A stretch of DNA of 21,870 bases from an uncultured bacterium. GTDB lineage: Bacteria > Actinomycetota > Coriobacteriia > Coriobacteriales > Atopobiaceae. Below, piece after piece: positions 14,327 through 20,232 of this stretch; position 1 is the first letter of the stretch, and every line of letters starts with the position of its first letter. The notes below the pieces were generated by a model, which saw only the letters and a program-made list of their open reading frames with translations, ran no database searches and was not told where the DNA came from. The translations under genes were made by a program, and so were the position numbers. Location: assembly GCA_905215465.1 (NCBI GenBank), contig CAJMPT010000027.1, forward strand, positions 1 to 21,870, read 5' to 3'.

Positions 14327-14863
14327 ATGAGAATCGTCGCCGACATAGACGTGCTGGGGGACGCCTCCGTGCAGCGGAAGGTCGCCCGCCTGAGCCTTGC
14401 CCTGCTCGTGGCAGGTGCCGTGGCCGTGGTCGCGGTGGCCATCGCGGAGAAGCCCGGCGAGCCGCGCGGCCTCGCGTGGTGGCTCGCGCTCGTTGTGGCC
14501 TACCTCGTCTGCCTGCCCGTCCACGAGCTTATCCACGCCGTTGCGTTCAAGGCGCTGTCCCCGGGCTGCCGCGTCACCTTCGGCGCCCAGGGCGGGTTTG
14601 TCTACGCCTGCGCCAACGGGGCGGTCCTCTCCCGCCGGCGCATGGTGGCGGTGCTGGCTGCCCCGGCCGTCCTTCTCACGGCGGCCGTAGCCGGACTGGC
14701 TCTTCTCGCCGGGCTGCCCCTCATGGCCACGGCCCTGGCGGCGCTTCACGTGGCATCCTGCGCGGGAGACCTGCTCATGGTCTGTGAGATAGCCACGGAA
14801 CCCGCCTGCACCCACGTGTGCGACACCGAGTGCGGCATAGAGTTGCTTGAGGAGACGCCATGA
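14327..14863 (+). CDS. DUF3267-like putative membrane zinc metallopeptidase
   Basis: This 178-residue membrane protein has helices at about 22-40, 50-72, 106-128 and 130-147. The zinc-protease motif HELIH (66-70) sits at the end of the second helix, with D148 (CAGDLL) as a possible third ligand, as in DUF3267 putative zincin peptidases. Of the in-frame starts (TTG 14279, ATG 14318, ATG 14327) I chose 14327 because it lies at the predicted transcription start; 14318 has a GGGG 4-8 nt upstream and remains possible. The final ATGA overlaps queH, so the two are co-translated, yet no functional link to queuosine is evident. Substrate unknown. The cysteine-bearing C-terminal tail (THVCDTECGIELLEETP) is probably cytoplasmic. 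Confidence 0.75.
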   Translation: MRIVADIDVLGDASVQRKVARLSLALLVAGAVAVVAVAIAEKPGEPRGLAWWLALVVAYLVCLPVHELIHAVAFKALSPGCRVTFGAQGGFVYACANGAVLSRRRMVAVLAAPAVLLTAAVAGLALLAGLPLMATALAALHVASCAGDLLMVCEIATEPACTHVCDTECGIELLEETP

Positions 14864-15450
14864 CGCCCCTTGCCCTTCACGCCTGCTGCGGTCCCTGCTC
14901 CTTGGAGCCGGTGAGGCTCCTTCGGGAGCAGGGCTTCGAGCCCACCATCATATGGACCAACCCCAACATCCAGCCCGTCTTGGAGCACCTGCGCAGGCTG
15001 AACACGCTTAGGTCCTGGGCCGCCGACGTCGCGCACGTGGACGTCATCGTTGCCGGCGACGACCGCGCCGCCTGGGAGCGCTCCGTCGCGCCCCACGGGA
15101 TGGACCGCCACGCCCGCTGCCGGGCCTGCTACGCGCTGCGCCTTGGCGAGGCCTGTCGGGTTGCGGCCGAGCGTGGCTTCTCCCATGTGTCCACCACCCT
15201 TGCCGTCTCTCCCTACCAGCTCTTTGACGACTGTGGAGAGCTGCTTGGGTCAATCGCCCGCGCCCACGGCCTCACCCCCGTCTGGCAGGACTTCCGGCCC
15301 TTCTACCCCGAGGCCACGCGCGAGTCCCGCGAGCTGGGCATGTACCGCCAGAACTACTGTGGCTGCCGCTTCTCGGCCGCCGAGGCCTGCATGGAGCGCC
15401 ACGCCGCCCGCGACGAGCGCAAGCGCCAGAAGGCCGCCCGCCGCCCCTAG
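14860..15450 (+). CDS. queH: Epoxyqueuosine reductase QueH
   Basis: QueH carries out the last step of queuosine synthesis in tRNA, reducing epoxyqueuosine to queuosine; it is the non-cobalamin alternative to QueG. The 196-residue length fits the DUF208/QueH family. Metal-binding cysteines are visible: HACCGPC (C9, C10, C13), CRAC (C87, C90) and YCGC (C167, C169). The motifs IIWTNPNIQP, STTLAVSPYQ and FRPFYPE also fit. It overlaps the upstream gene by 4 bp (ATGA) and has GAGGAG 5 nt before the start. The neighbouring queA and the tgt gene at 18884 belong to the same pathway. The C-terminus is strongly basic (ERKRQKAARRP), which could help tRNA binding. Confidence 0.93.
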   Translation: MTPLALHACCGPCSLEPVRLLREQGFEPTIIWTNPNIQPVLEHLRRLNTLRSWAADVAHVDVIVAGDDRAAWERSVAPHGMDRHARCRACYALRLGEACRVAAERGFSHVSTTLAVSPYQLFDDCGELLGSIARAHGLTPVWQDFRPFYPEATRESRELGMYRQNYCGCRFSAAEACMERHAARDERKRQKAARRP

Positions 15451-15454
15451 CCCT

Positions 15455-15500
15455 CAAATTGGGGACGTGTTCGTTTTTGCGCAAATTTGGGACAGGTTCG
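15455..15500. repeat. Tandem 19-nt direct repeats with GGGAC core
   Basis: CAAATTGGGGACGTGTTCG (15455-15473) and CAAATTTGGGACAGGTTCG (15482-15500) match at 16 of 19 positions and are separated by 8 nt (TTTTTGCG). The layout resembles the pair of GGGGAC cores at 10383-10423. It lies 4 nt after the queH stop codon, in the spacer before queA. Confidence 0.6.
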
Positions 15501-15561
15501 CCCGGGACTCGCCGCGCCCAGCCGCAGCCGCCCCACGATGCCGCCCTCCGCACGCCCGCGC

Positions 15562-15567
15562 TACACT
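15562..15567 (+). promoter_or_regulatory. Probable -10 element (TACACT) for queA
   Basis: TACACT matches 4 of 6 bases of TATAAT and fits TANNNT. It lies 55 nt upstream of the queA ATG. No good -35 is seen. Just downstream, GTCAGG (15568-15573) and CCTGAC (15590-15595) form a 6-bp inverted repeat that could be an operator or leader hairpin. Confidence 0.4.
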
Positions 15568-15622
15568 GTCAGGCGAGAAAAGCGCGCGCCCCTGACGGCG
15601 CCATGAGGGAAGGACCGCGCAC

Positions 15623-16807
15623 ATGCGCACCGACGACTTTGACTACCCGCTGCCCGACGAGCTCATCGCCCAGGCCCCGGCCGAGCCCCGCGACTCCTGC
15701 CGCCTGCTCGTCCTGAACCGCGAGGACGGCTCCGTCGAGCACCGCCACTTCTACGACATCCTCGACTACCTGGAGCCGGGCGACCTTCTCGTGGCCAACA
15801 AGACCCGCGTCATGCCCGCCCGCCTGGTGGGCAAAAAGCGCGGCACCGGCGGCGTCTGCGAGACGCTGCTGCTCAAGCGCCGCGAGGACATGGACTCCCT
15901 CGGCCACGTCTGGGAGTGCCTGGTCAACCCCGGCAAGCGCCTGCGCCAGCCCGGCATCACCATCGAGTACCGCGCCGGCGGCCTGCACGCCCCCGAGTCC
16001 GCGCCCGTCGTGCTAACGGGAACCATCGTCGACTTCGTGGAGGGCAGCAAGGGCGGCCGCCTCGTGCGCTTCGAGCCGCAGGGCGAGAAGCCCGATGGCA
16101 CCCCGCGCACCCTCGACGAGGCCATCCACGAGGCCGGCCACGTGCCCCTGCCTCCCTACATCACCCAGTACGAGGGCGACCCCGAGAAGTACCAGACCGT
16201 CTACGCCATGACCGAGGAGCACTCCGCCGCCGCCCCGACGGCAGGCCTGCACTTCACGCCCGAGCTCATCCAGAAGATCCGCGAGCGCGGCTGCGGGTGG
16301 GCCACGGTCGAGCTCGAGGTGGGCATCGACACCTTCCGCCTGGTCACCGAGGACGACCCCACCCAGCACGTCATGCACACCGAGCGCTACCACGTCTCCC
16401 AGGAGGTCGTTGACGCCGTGCACGCCACCAAGGCGGCCGGCCACAGGGTCATCGCCGTGGGCACCACCTCGGTCCGCTCGCTGGAGAGCGCCTGGGACGC
16501 CGAGGCCCCCGCGAGCAGCCCGGCCTGCGTCGCGCGCCGCTTCGAGGACGCGCCAGACTCCGCGGCCGTCTTGGGCCAAGGCGACATCGTCGAGCGCCGC
16601 GACGCCAAGACCAACCTCTACCTCATGCCCGGCTCGACCTACCACGTGGTGGACGCCCTCATCACCAACTTCCACGTGCCGCGCTCCACGCTCATGATGC
16701 TCGTCTCGGCGCTTGCCACGCGCGAGCAGATCATGGGCGCCTACCAGGCCGCCATTGACGAGAGGTACCGGTTCCTCTCCTTTGGCGATGCGATGCTGAT
16801 CAGGTAG
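15623..16807 (+). CDS. queA: S-adenosylmethionine:tRNA ribosyltransferase-isomerase QueA
   Basis: QueA transfers and rearranges the ribosyl group of S-adenosylmethionine onto 7-aminomethyl-7-deazaguanine (preQ1) in tRNA, giving epoxyqueuosine, which QueH then reduces. The 394-residue protein shows family motifs in order: FDYPLPDELIAQAP near the N-terminus, LEPGDLLVANKTRVMPARL, the central MTEEHSAAAPTAGLHFTPEL, VELEVGIDTFRLV, VIAVGTTSVRSLE and, near the C-terminus, LYLMPGSTYHVVDALITNFH. It is about 40 residues longer than many homologues; the extra length lies in insertions around KRREDMDSLGHV and the segment after LESA. ATG 15623 has AAGGA 8 nt upstream. It is followed by a long inverted repeat. 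It is cytoplasmic, and the assignment is secure. Confidence 0.95.
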   Translation: MRTDDFDYPLPDELIAQAPAEPRDSCRLLVLNREDGSVEHRHFYDILDYLEPGDLLVANKTRVMPARLVGKKRGTGGVCETLLLKRREDMDSLGHVWECLVNPGKRLRQPGITIEYRAGGLHAPESAPVVLTGTIVDFVEGSKGGRLVRFEPQGEKPDGTPRTLDEAIHEAGHVPLPPYITQYEGDPEKYQTVYAMTEEHSAAAPTAGLHFTPELIQKIRERGCGWATVELEVGIDTFRLVTEDDPTQHVMHTERYHVSQEVVDAVHATKAAGHRVIAVGTTSVRSLESAWDAEAPASSPACVARRFEDAPDSAAVLGQGDIVERRDAKTNLYLMPGSTYHVVDALITNFHVPRSTLMMLVSALATREQIMGAYQAAIDERYRFLSFGDAMLIR

Positions 16808-16820
16808 GCCTCGCGCCAGC

Positions 16821-16906
16821 CAGCGGCCCCGCGCCCTTCTCCCCAAAAGCACCTCGCGCAGAGAGCGCGCTCAAAAGCTTTTGGGGAGAAGGGCGCGGGG
16901 CCGCTG
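16821..16906. terminator. 30-bp perfect inverted repeat, probable bidirectional terminator between converging genes
   Basis: The arms 16821-16850 and 16877-16906 are perfect reverse complements over 30 bp, with a 26-nt loop that itself contains CGCGC/GCGCG. The stem includes CCCCAAAAGC/GCTTTTGGGG. It lies between queA (ends 16807) and the minus-strand coiled-coil gene (ends 16936), where a two-way terminator is expected, but there is no T tract after either arm and the stem is much longer than usual. Confidence 0.6.
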
Positions 16907-16935
16907 CGTCTCGGTCTGCCTGATGCCTGAAGCCT

Positions 16936-18279
16936 TTAGTGCCCCAGGACGGTTGCTGCTAGTAGGACGATCAACGCCGCCAGGAGGATGGCGACCGCGG
17001 TGAGGATGTAGCGCTGGGTGCGGGTGTGCTGGCGGAGGGCCCGCTCGCTGTCGGCGAGGCTGTCGAGCTCGGACTGGGCGGAGGCGAGGGCCGTCTCCTG
17101 CTCTGCGATGGAGGCCCTGAGGCGGCGCGTCTCCTCGGGGGAGACGTGGATGGCCTCGGCCTCGGCGAGAAGCCCCTGCGCCTCGTCGTAGGCGTCGGCG
17201 GCCTGGTCGTGCGCGGCCTTTGCCGCCTCGATGTCCGCCTTGCGCTCGGCGATGGCGTCTGCGAGTTCCTTCTCCTGCGCGGCGGCCTCGGCGGCGCGGC
17301 GGTCGTACTCGGCCTTGTGGCCCTCGTAGTCGCGCCTGGCGGCGTCGGCGTCGGCCTGGGCGGTCTCGAGCGACTGCTTCTGCGTCCAGAGGTGCATCTG
17401 GGCCTTCTCGACGGCCTCCTGTGTCTGGCGCGTGGCGTTTGCCACCTCGACGCGGGCCGCCTCCACGTGCGCGAGCTCGGCCACGTTCTCGCGCTGGAGC
17501 TGGGTCACGGCGTCGGCCTTCGCGTTGGGGTCGCCCTGGGCGCGCCTGAGGTCGTCCTGCACGCGGCGCAGGCGCTCCTGGGAGTTGTCGAGCGTACGGT
17601 TGGCCTGGGCGATGCCCTGGCTGCGCCCGTCGGTTGCCTCCTTGACCTGGGCCTCGGCGCCCTTGACGGCGCGCTTGGCCTCGGCAACGGTCTGGCTGGC
17701 ATCCGAGGCCCTTCCGCGCGAGGTCTCCATTACGCGGCGATACGGGCGCAGCTCCTGCTCGTGGGCGGTCCTCATCCTTGCGAGGCGGTCCTCCAGCGAG
17801 GCCTGCTCGGCCCCCAGCCGCTCGACCGTTGCCTGGGACTGCGCCATAGAGCGCGCGGCCTCCTCCGACGCTGTGGTCTGGTCAGAGACTATCTGCGGGT
17901 AGCGCCCCTCGACGTCCAGGCGGTGCTCGAGCGTGCGGCGGTCCTCCTCGAGGCCCGCGGCCATCGAGCGGACGCGCTTCTGTGCCCCCGCGTGCTGGCG
18001 GGACGCCTCGCGAACGTCCTTCATGGCGGCAAGGCCGCTCTTGAGCGTGGTCGCCGTGGCGCTGGCGGCCCCGCGCGCGGCGCTTATCGCCCGGCGCTCG
18101 AGGCCCTCGGGGGCGTGGGCCTCCTCGGCCGCGTCATCGGAGGACGCGCCGTCGGCCTCGCCCGGGGCCTCCTCGGCCGCAGGCCCGCCCTTCTCGCCGT
18201 CGTTCGCGTCCGTGCAAACTGCCTGTTCGGAGGGGGTATCCTCGGCCAGCTCCTCGTCCTTCTCCATGTCCTGCGCCAT
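16936..18279 (-). CDS. Tail-anchored long coiled-coil protein of unknown function
   Basis: I do not recognise a named family. The 447-residue protein has an acidic, disordered N-terminus (1-58, rich in Glu, Asp, Ala), a short Ala-rich basic segment (60-90), and a very long Ala/Glu/Arg/Gln-rich coiled coil (about 90-420) with breaks near RYPQIV (126-131), RPYRRV (178-183) and GDPNAK (249-254). A single hydrophobic helix follows at about 424-444 (YILTAVAILLAALIVLL) with only three residues after it. That arrangement predicts a C-terminally anchored inner-membrane protein with the coil in the cytoplasm. The open frame extends upstream, but ATG 18279 has AGGAG 5 nt before it. It interrupts the usual queA-tgt neighbourhood and faces away from ptsH. 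Roles in envelope or chromosome organisation would be guesses. Confidence 0.82.
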   Translation of the reverse strand: MAQDMEKDEELAEDTPSEQAVCTDANDGEKGGPAAEEAPGEADGASSDDAAEEAHAPEGLERRAISAARGAASATATTLKSGLAAMKDVREASRQHAGAQKRVRSMAAGLEEDRRTLEHRLDVEGRYPQIVSDQTTASEEAARSMAQSQATVERLGAEQASLEDRLARMRTAHEQELRPYRRVMETSRGRASDASQTVAEAKRAVKGAEAQVKEATDGRSQGIAQANRTLDNSQERLRRVQDDLRRAQGDPNAKADAVTQLQRENVAELAHVEAARVEVANATRQTQEAVEKAQMHLWTQKQSLETAQADADAARRDYEGHKAEYDRRAAEAAAQEKELADAIAERKADIEAAKAAHDQAADAYDEAQGLLAEAEAIHVSPEETRRLRASIAEQETALASAQSELDSLADSERALRQHTRTQRYILTAVAILLAALIVLLAATVLGH

Positions 18280-18397
18280 GCGGTCTCCTCTCGCCAGCGC
18301 GGCCGGGCCGGCCTCGCGGCCCTGCGCGCGTCTCTTCTCGCCTCCATTGTGACGCAGGGCGCGGACGCAGCGAACGCAAGCCCACAAACGGCTGACT

Positions 18398-18428
18398 TTG
18401 CGTCCATAAACCGAAACCTCGCTATAAT
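18398..18428 (+). promoter_or_regulatory. Promoter of ptsH
   Basis: A consensus -10 TATAAT is at 18423-18428. The best -35 is TTGCGT (18398-18403) with a rather long 19-nt spacer. The start codon is 83 nt further on, so the message carries a leader of about 75 nt. Confidence 0.65.
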
Positions 18429-18449
18429 GCGGTGACAGTTTGGTAGGAT

Positions 18450-18490
18450 GTTCCCGTGTTCGGGGGAGCACTCCCCGGTTTACTGGGAAC
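18450..18490 (+). other. Structured 5' leader of ptsH
   Basis: An outer stem GTTCCC (18450-18455) with GGGAAC (18485-18490) encloses an inner hairpin GGGGA (18463-18467) / TCCCC (18472-18476) with loop GCAC. The ribosome-binding site GGAAAGGGAG (18494-18503) lies just downstream and is not paired in this fold. It may stabilise the mRNA or set ribosome access; I see no known riboswitch. Confidence 0.4.
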
Positions 18491-18511
18491 TCTGGAAAGG
18501 GAGTTTTTAGC

Positions 18512-18784
18512 ATGGTTTCTAAGCAGACGAGCATCATCAACGCCACCGGTCTTCACGCCCGTCCCGCGTCCGTTTTCGTGACCGAGGCCAAGAAGTACCA
18601 GAGCAACGTCACCATCAAGAACGTTGACAAGGACTCCGCTCCCGTCAACGCCAAGTCCATCATGATGATCCTGGCCGCTGGCCTGGGCACCGGCACCAAG
18701 GTCGAGGTCGCCTGCGACGGCGCCGACGAGCAGGAGGCCCTGGACGCCCTCGTCGCCCTCATCGAGAGCGGCTTCGGCGAGTAG
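18512..18784 (+). CDS. ptsH: Phosphocarrier protein HPr of the sugar phosphotransferase system
   Basis: HPr passes phosphate from Enzyme I to the sugar-specific EIIA domains. The 90-residue protein has the active-site motif NATGLHARPAS with H15 and R17, and the regulatory-serine motif AKSIMMIL with S49, matching Ser46 of Firmicutes HPr. That serine context suggests control by an HPr kinase, but the kinase gene is not in the window. ATG 18512 has GGAAAGGGAG 8 nt upstream; a consensus -10 and a terminator bracket the gene, so it is a separate, probably highly expressed unit. Enzyme I (ptsI), often adjacent in other bacteria, is absent here. Cytoplasmic; the assignment is secure. Confidence 0.96.
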   Translation: MVSKQTSIINATGLHARPASVFVTEAKKYQSNVTIKNVDKDSAPVNAKSIMMILAAGLGTGTKVEVACDGADEQEALDALVALIESGFGE

Positions 18785-18808
18785 GCTCGCACCAAAGCGT
18801 CTTTGCCA

Positions 18809-18847
18809 GCCCGGCCCGGCGCACCCCGCGTCGGGTCGGGCCTTTTT
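18809..18847 (+). terminator. Rho-independent terminator of ptsH
   Basis: GCCCGGCCCG (18809-18818) pairs with CGGGTCGGGC (18832-18841), one G:T, followed by CTTTTTG. It lies 25 nt after the ptsH stop and 37 nt before the tgt start, so tgt is transcribed by readthrough or from a promoter I cannot place. Confidence 0.8.
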
Positions 18848-18883
18848 GTCGTCAAGCCAGCGGGAAGCAAGGAGTCTGAGCGC

Positions 18884-20080
18884 ATGTGTGAGAGCTGCGT
18901 CGAGAAGAGCGCGCGCAAGGTCGGGGCCGGGACGCCCGTCTCGCCCGACAGGTGGTTCACCTACGACGTGGTGGCCGAGGACCCCAAGACCCACGCCCGC
19001 GCAGGCGTGCTCCACACGCCCCACGGCGACGTCCCGACGCCCATCTTCATGCCCGTCGGCACCAAGGCCACGGTCAAGGGCATCCTGCCAGACACCCTGG
19101 AGCGCCTGGGCACCAAGATCTTGCTGAACAACACCTACCACCTCTCGCAGCGCCCCGGCGCCGACCTGGTAGAGGAGATGGGCGGCGTCCACGAGTTCAT
19201 GCAGTGGCACGGCCCCATCCTCACGGACTCCGGCGGCTTCCAGGTCTTCAGCCACGAGGAGTTCTTCAAGCTCTCCAATGCAGGCGTGCGCTTCCGCGCC
19301 GTTGACTACGACGGCTCCTGGGTGGAGTGGTCCCCCGAGAAGAACATGGAGATCGCCCAGAAGCTGGGCGCCGACATCGTGATGCAGCTCGACCAGTGTG
19401 TGGGCTACCCGGCGCCGCGCTCCAAGGTCGAGCGCTCGGTGGAGCTCTCCAGCATGTGGGCCGACCGCTGCTTTGCCGCCCACACCAGGCCCGACCAGGC
19501 GCTCTTCGGCATCGTCCAGGGCGGCATGCACCTCGACCTGCGCGTGAGGAGCCTGCGCCACCTGGAGGACGCCGGGGACTTCCCGGGCCACGGCATCGGC
19601 GGCTACTCGGTGGGCGAGGACCACGACACCATGTTCGAGTCCCTGGAGCCCCTCTGCGCCGAGTACATGCCCAAAGGCAAGCCCCGCTACCTCATGGGCG
19701 TGGGCAACCCCACGACCCTCGTGCGCGGCGTGGCCTGCGGCGTGGACATGTTCGACTGCGTGCTTCCCACCCGCACGGCGCGCACCGGCAGCGCCTTCTC
19801 CAGCGAGGGCCGCCTCAACCTGCGCCACGCCCGCTTCGCGCACGACCACGCGCCGCTCGACGCGGCCTGCGGCTGCCCCACGTGCACGGGCGGCTACACC
19901 CGCGCCTACCTGCACCACCTCGTGCGCCAGAAGGAGATGGCCGGCTCCATGCTCATCTCCCAGCACAACGTGTGGTACCTGCTCGACCTCATGCGCCGCG
20001 CGCGCGAGGCCATCATCGCCGGCACCTACGCGGACTTCGTCTCCGACTGGATGGTCTCCCCGGCCGCCCAGGACTGGTAG
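18884..20080 (+). CDS. tgt: tRNA-guanine transglycosylase (queuine/preQ1), Tgt
   Basis: Tgt exchanges guanine 34 in the wobble position of His, Asn, Asp and Tyr tRNAs for preQ1 (bacterial reaction), the entry step of queuosine modification completed by QueA and QueH. The protein has 398 residues from ATG 18884, chosen for AAGGAG 9 nt upstream. Motifs: FMPVGTKATVKG (55-66), NNTYHL (82-87), TDSGGFQVFS with D115, GIVQGG (209-214), GGYSVGE (239-245) and MFDCVLPTRTAR with nucleophile D291. Zinc ligands are C329, C331, C334 (CGCPTC) and H361. A roughly 22-residue N-terminal extension beginning MCESC is longer than in E. coli Tgt and adds a CxxC pair. An upstream in-frame start at 18803 would overlap the ptsH terminator and is unlikely. 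Confidence 0.95.
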   Translation: MCESCVEKSARKVGAGTPVSPDRWFTYDVVAEDPKTHARAGVLHTPHGDVPTPIFMPVGTKATVKGILPDTLERLGTKILLNNTYHLSQRPGADLVEEMGGVHEFMQWHGPILTDSGGFQVFSHEEFFKLSNAGVRFRAVDYDGSWVEWSPEKNMEIAQKLGADIVMQLDQCVGYPAPRSKVERSVELSSMWADRCFAAHTRPDQALFGIVQGGMHLDLRVRSLRHLEDAGDFPGHGIGGYSVGEDHDTMFESLEPLCAEYMPKGKPRYLMGVGNPTTLVRGVACGVDMFDCVLPTRTARTGSAFSSEGRLNLRHARFAHDHAPLDAACGCPTCTGGYTRAYLHHLVRQKEMAGSMLISQHNVWYLLDLMRRAREAIIAGTYADFVSDWMVSPAAQDW

Positions 20081-20150
20081 CGCTTCTCCGCGCTGTCCGC
20101 TGAGCCCTTCGAGAAGGACGCGCGTCTGGTCGCGGCGCGGCAAAACAACG

Positions 20151-20156
20151 TATACT
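20151..20156 (+). promoter_or_regulatory. Probable -10 element (TATACT) for secDF
   Basis: TATACT matches 5 of 6 bases of the consensus and lies 76 nt before the secD ATG. No convincing -35 is seen at 16-18 nt. It implies that secDF can be transcribed separately from tgt. Confidence 0.5.
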
Positions 20157-20175
20157 TGGTGGGTTCAACCATCGA

Positions 20176-20209
20176 GGGCGCCTGGCGCCCCGCCGGCGGC
20201 CCTGCCGCC
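20176..20209 (+). other. Two tight hairpins in the secD leader
   Basis: GGGCGC (20176-20181) pairs with GCGCCC (20185-20190), and GGCGGC (20195-20200) with GCCGCC (20204-20209), each with a 3-nt loop and 6 perfect pairs. They lie between the -10 element and the ribosome-binding site AAGGAA (20221-20226). They are possible leader control elements; no T tract follows. Confidence 0.4.
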
Positions 20210-20232
20210 CGGACAACAAAAAGGAACCTACC

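Noticed and set aside
18440..18511. Upstream in-frame extension of HPr.
   Set aside because: It would translate the structured leader; HPr length and the strong ribosome-binding site fix the start at 18512.
18803..18883. Earlier in-frame start for tgt.
   Set aside because: It would begin before and within the ptsH terminator and add 27 residues absent from the family.
20081..20232. Possible yajC between tgt and secD.
   Set aside because: The 152-nt spacer is too short and holds a -10 element and two hairpins; no hydrophobic small protein is encoded.
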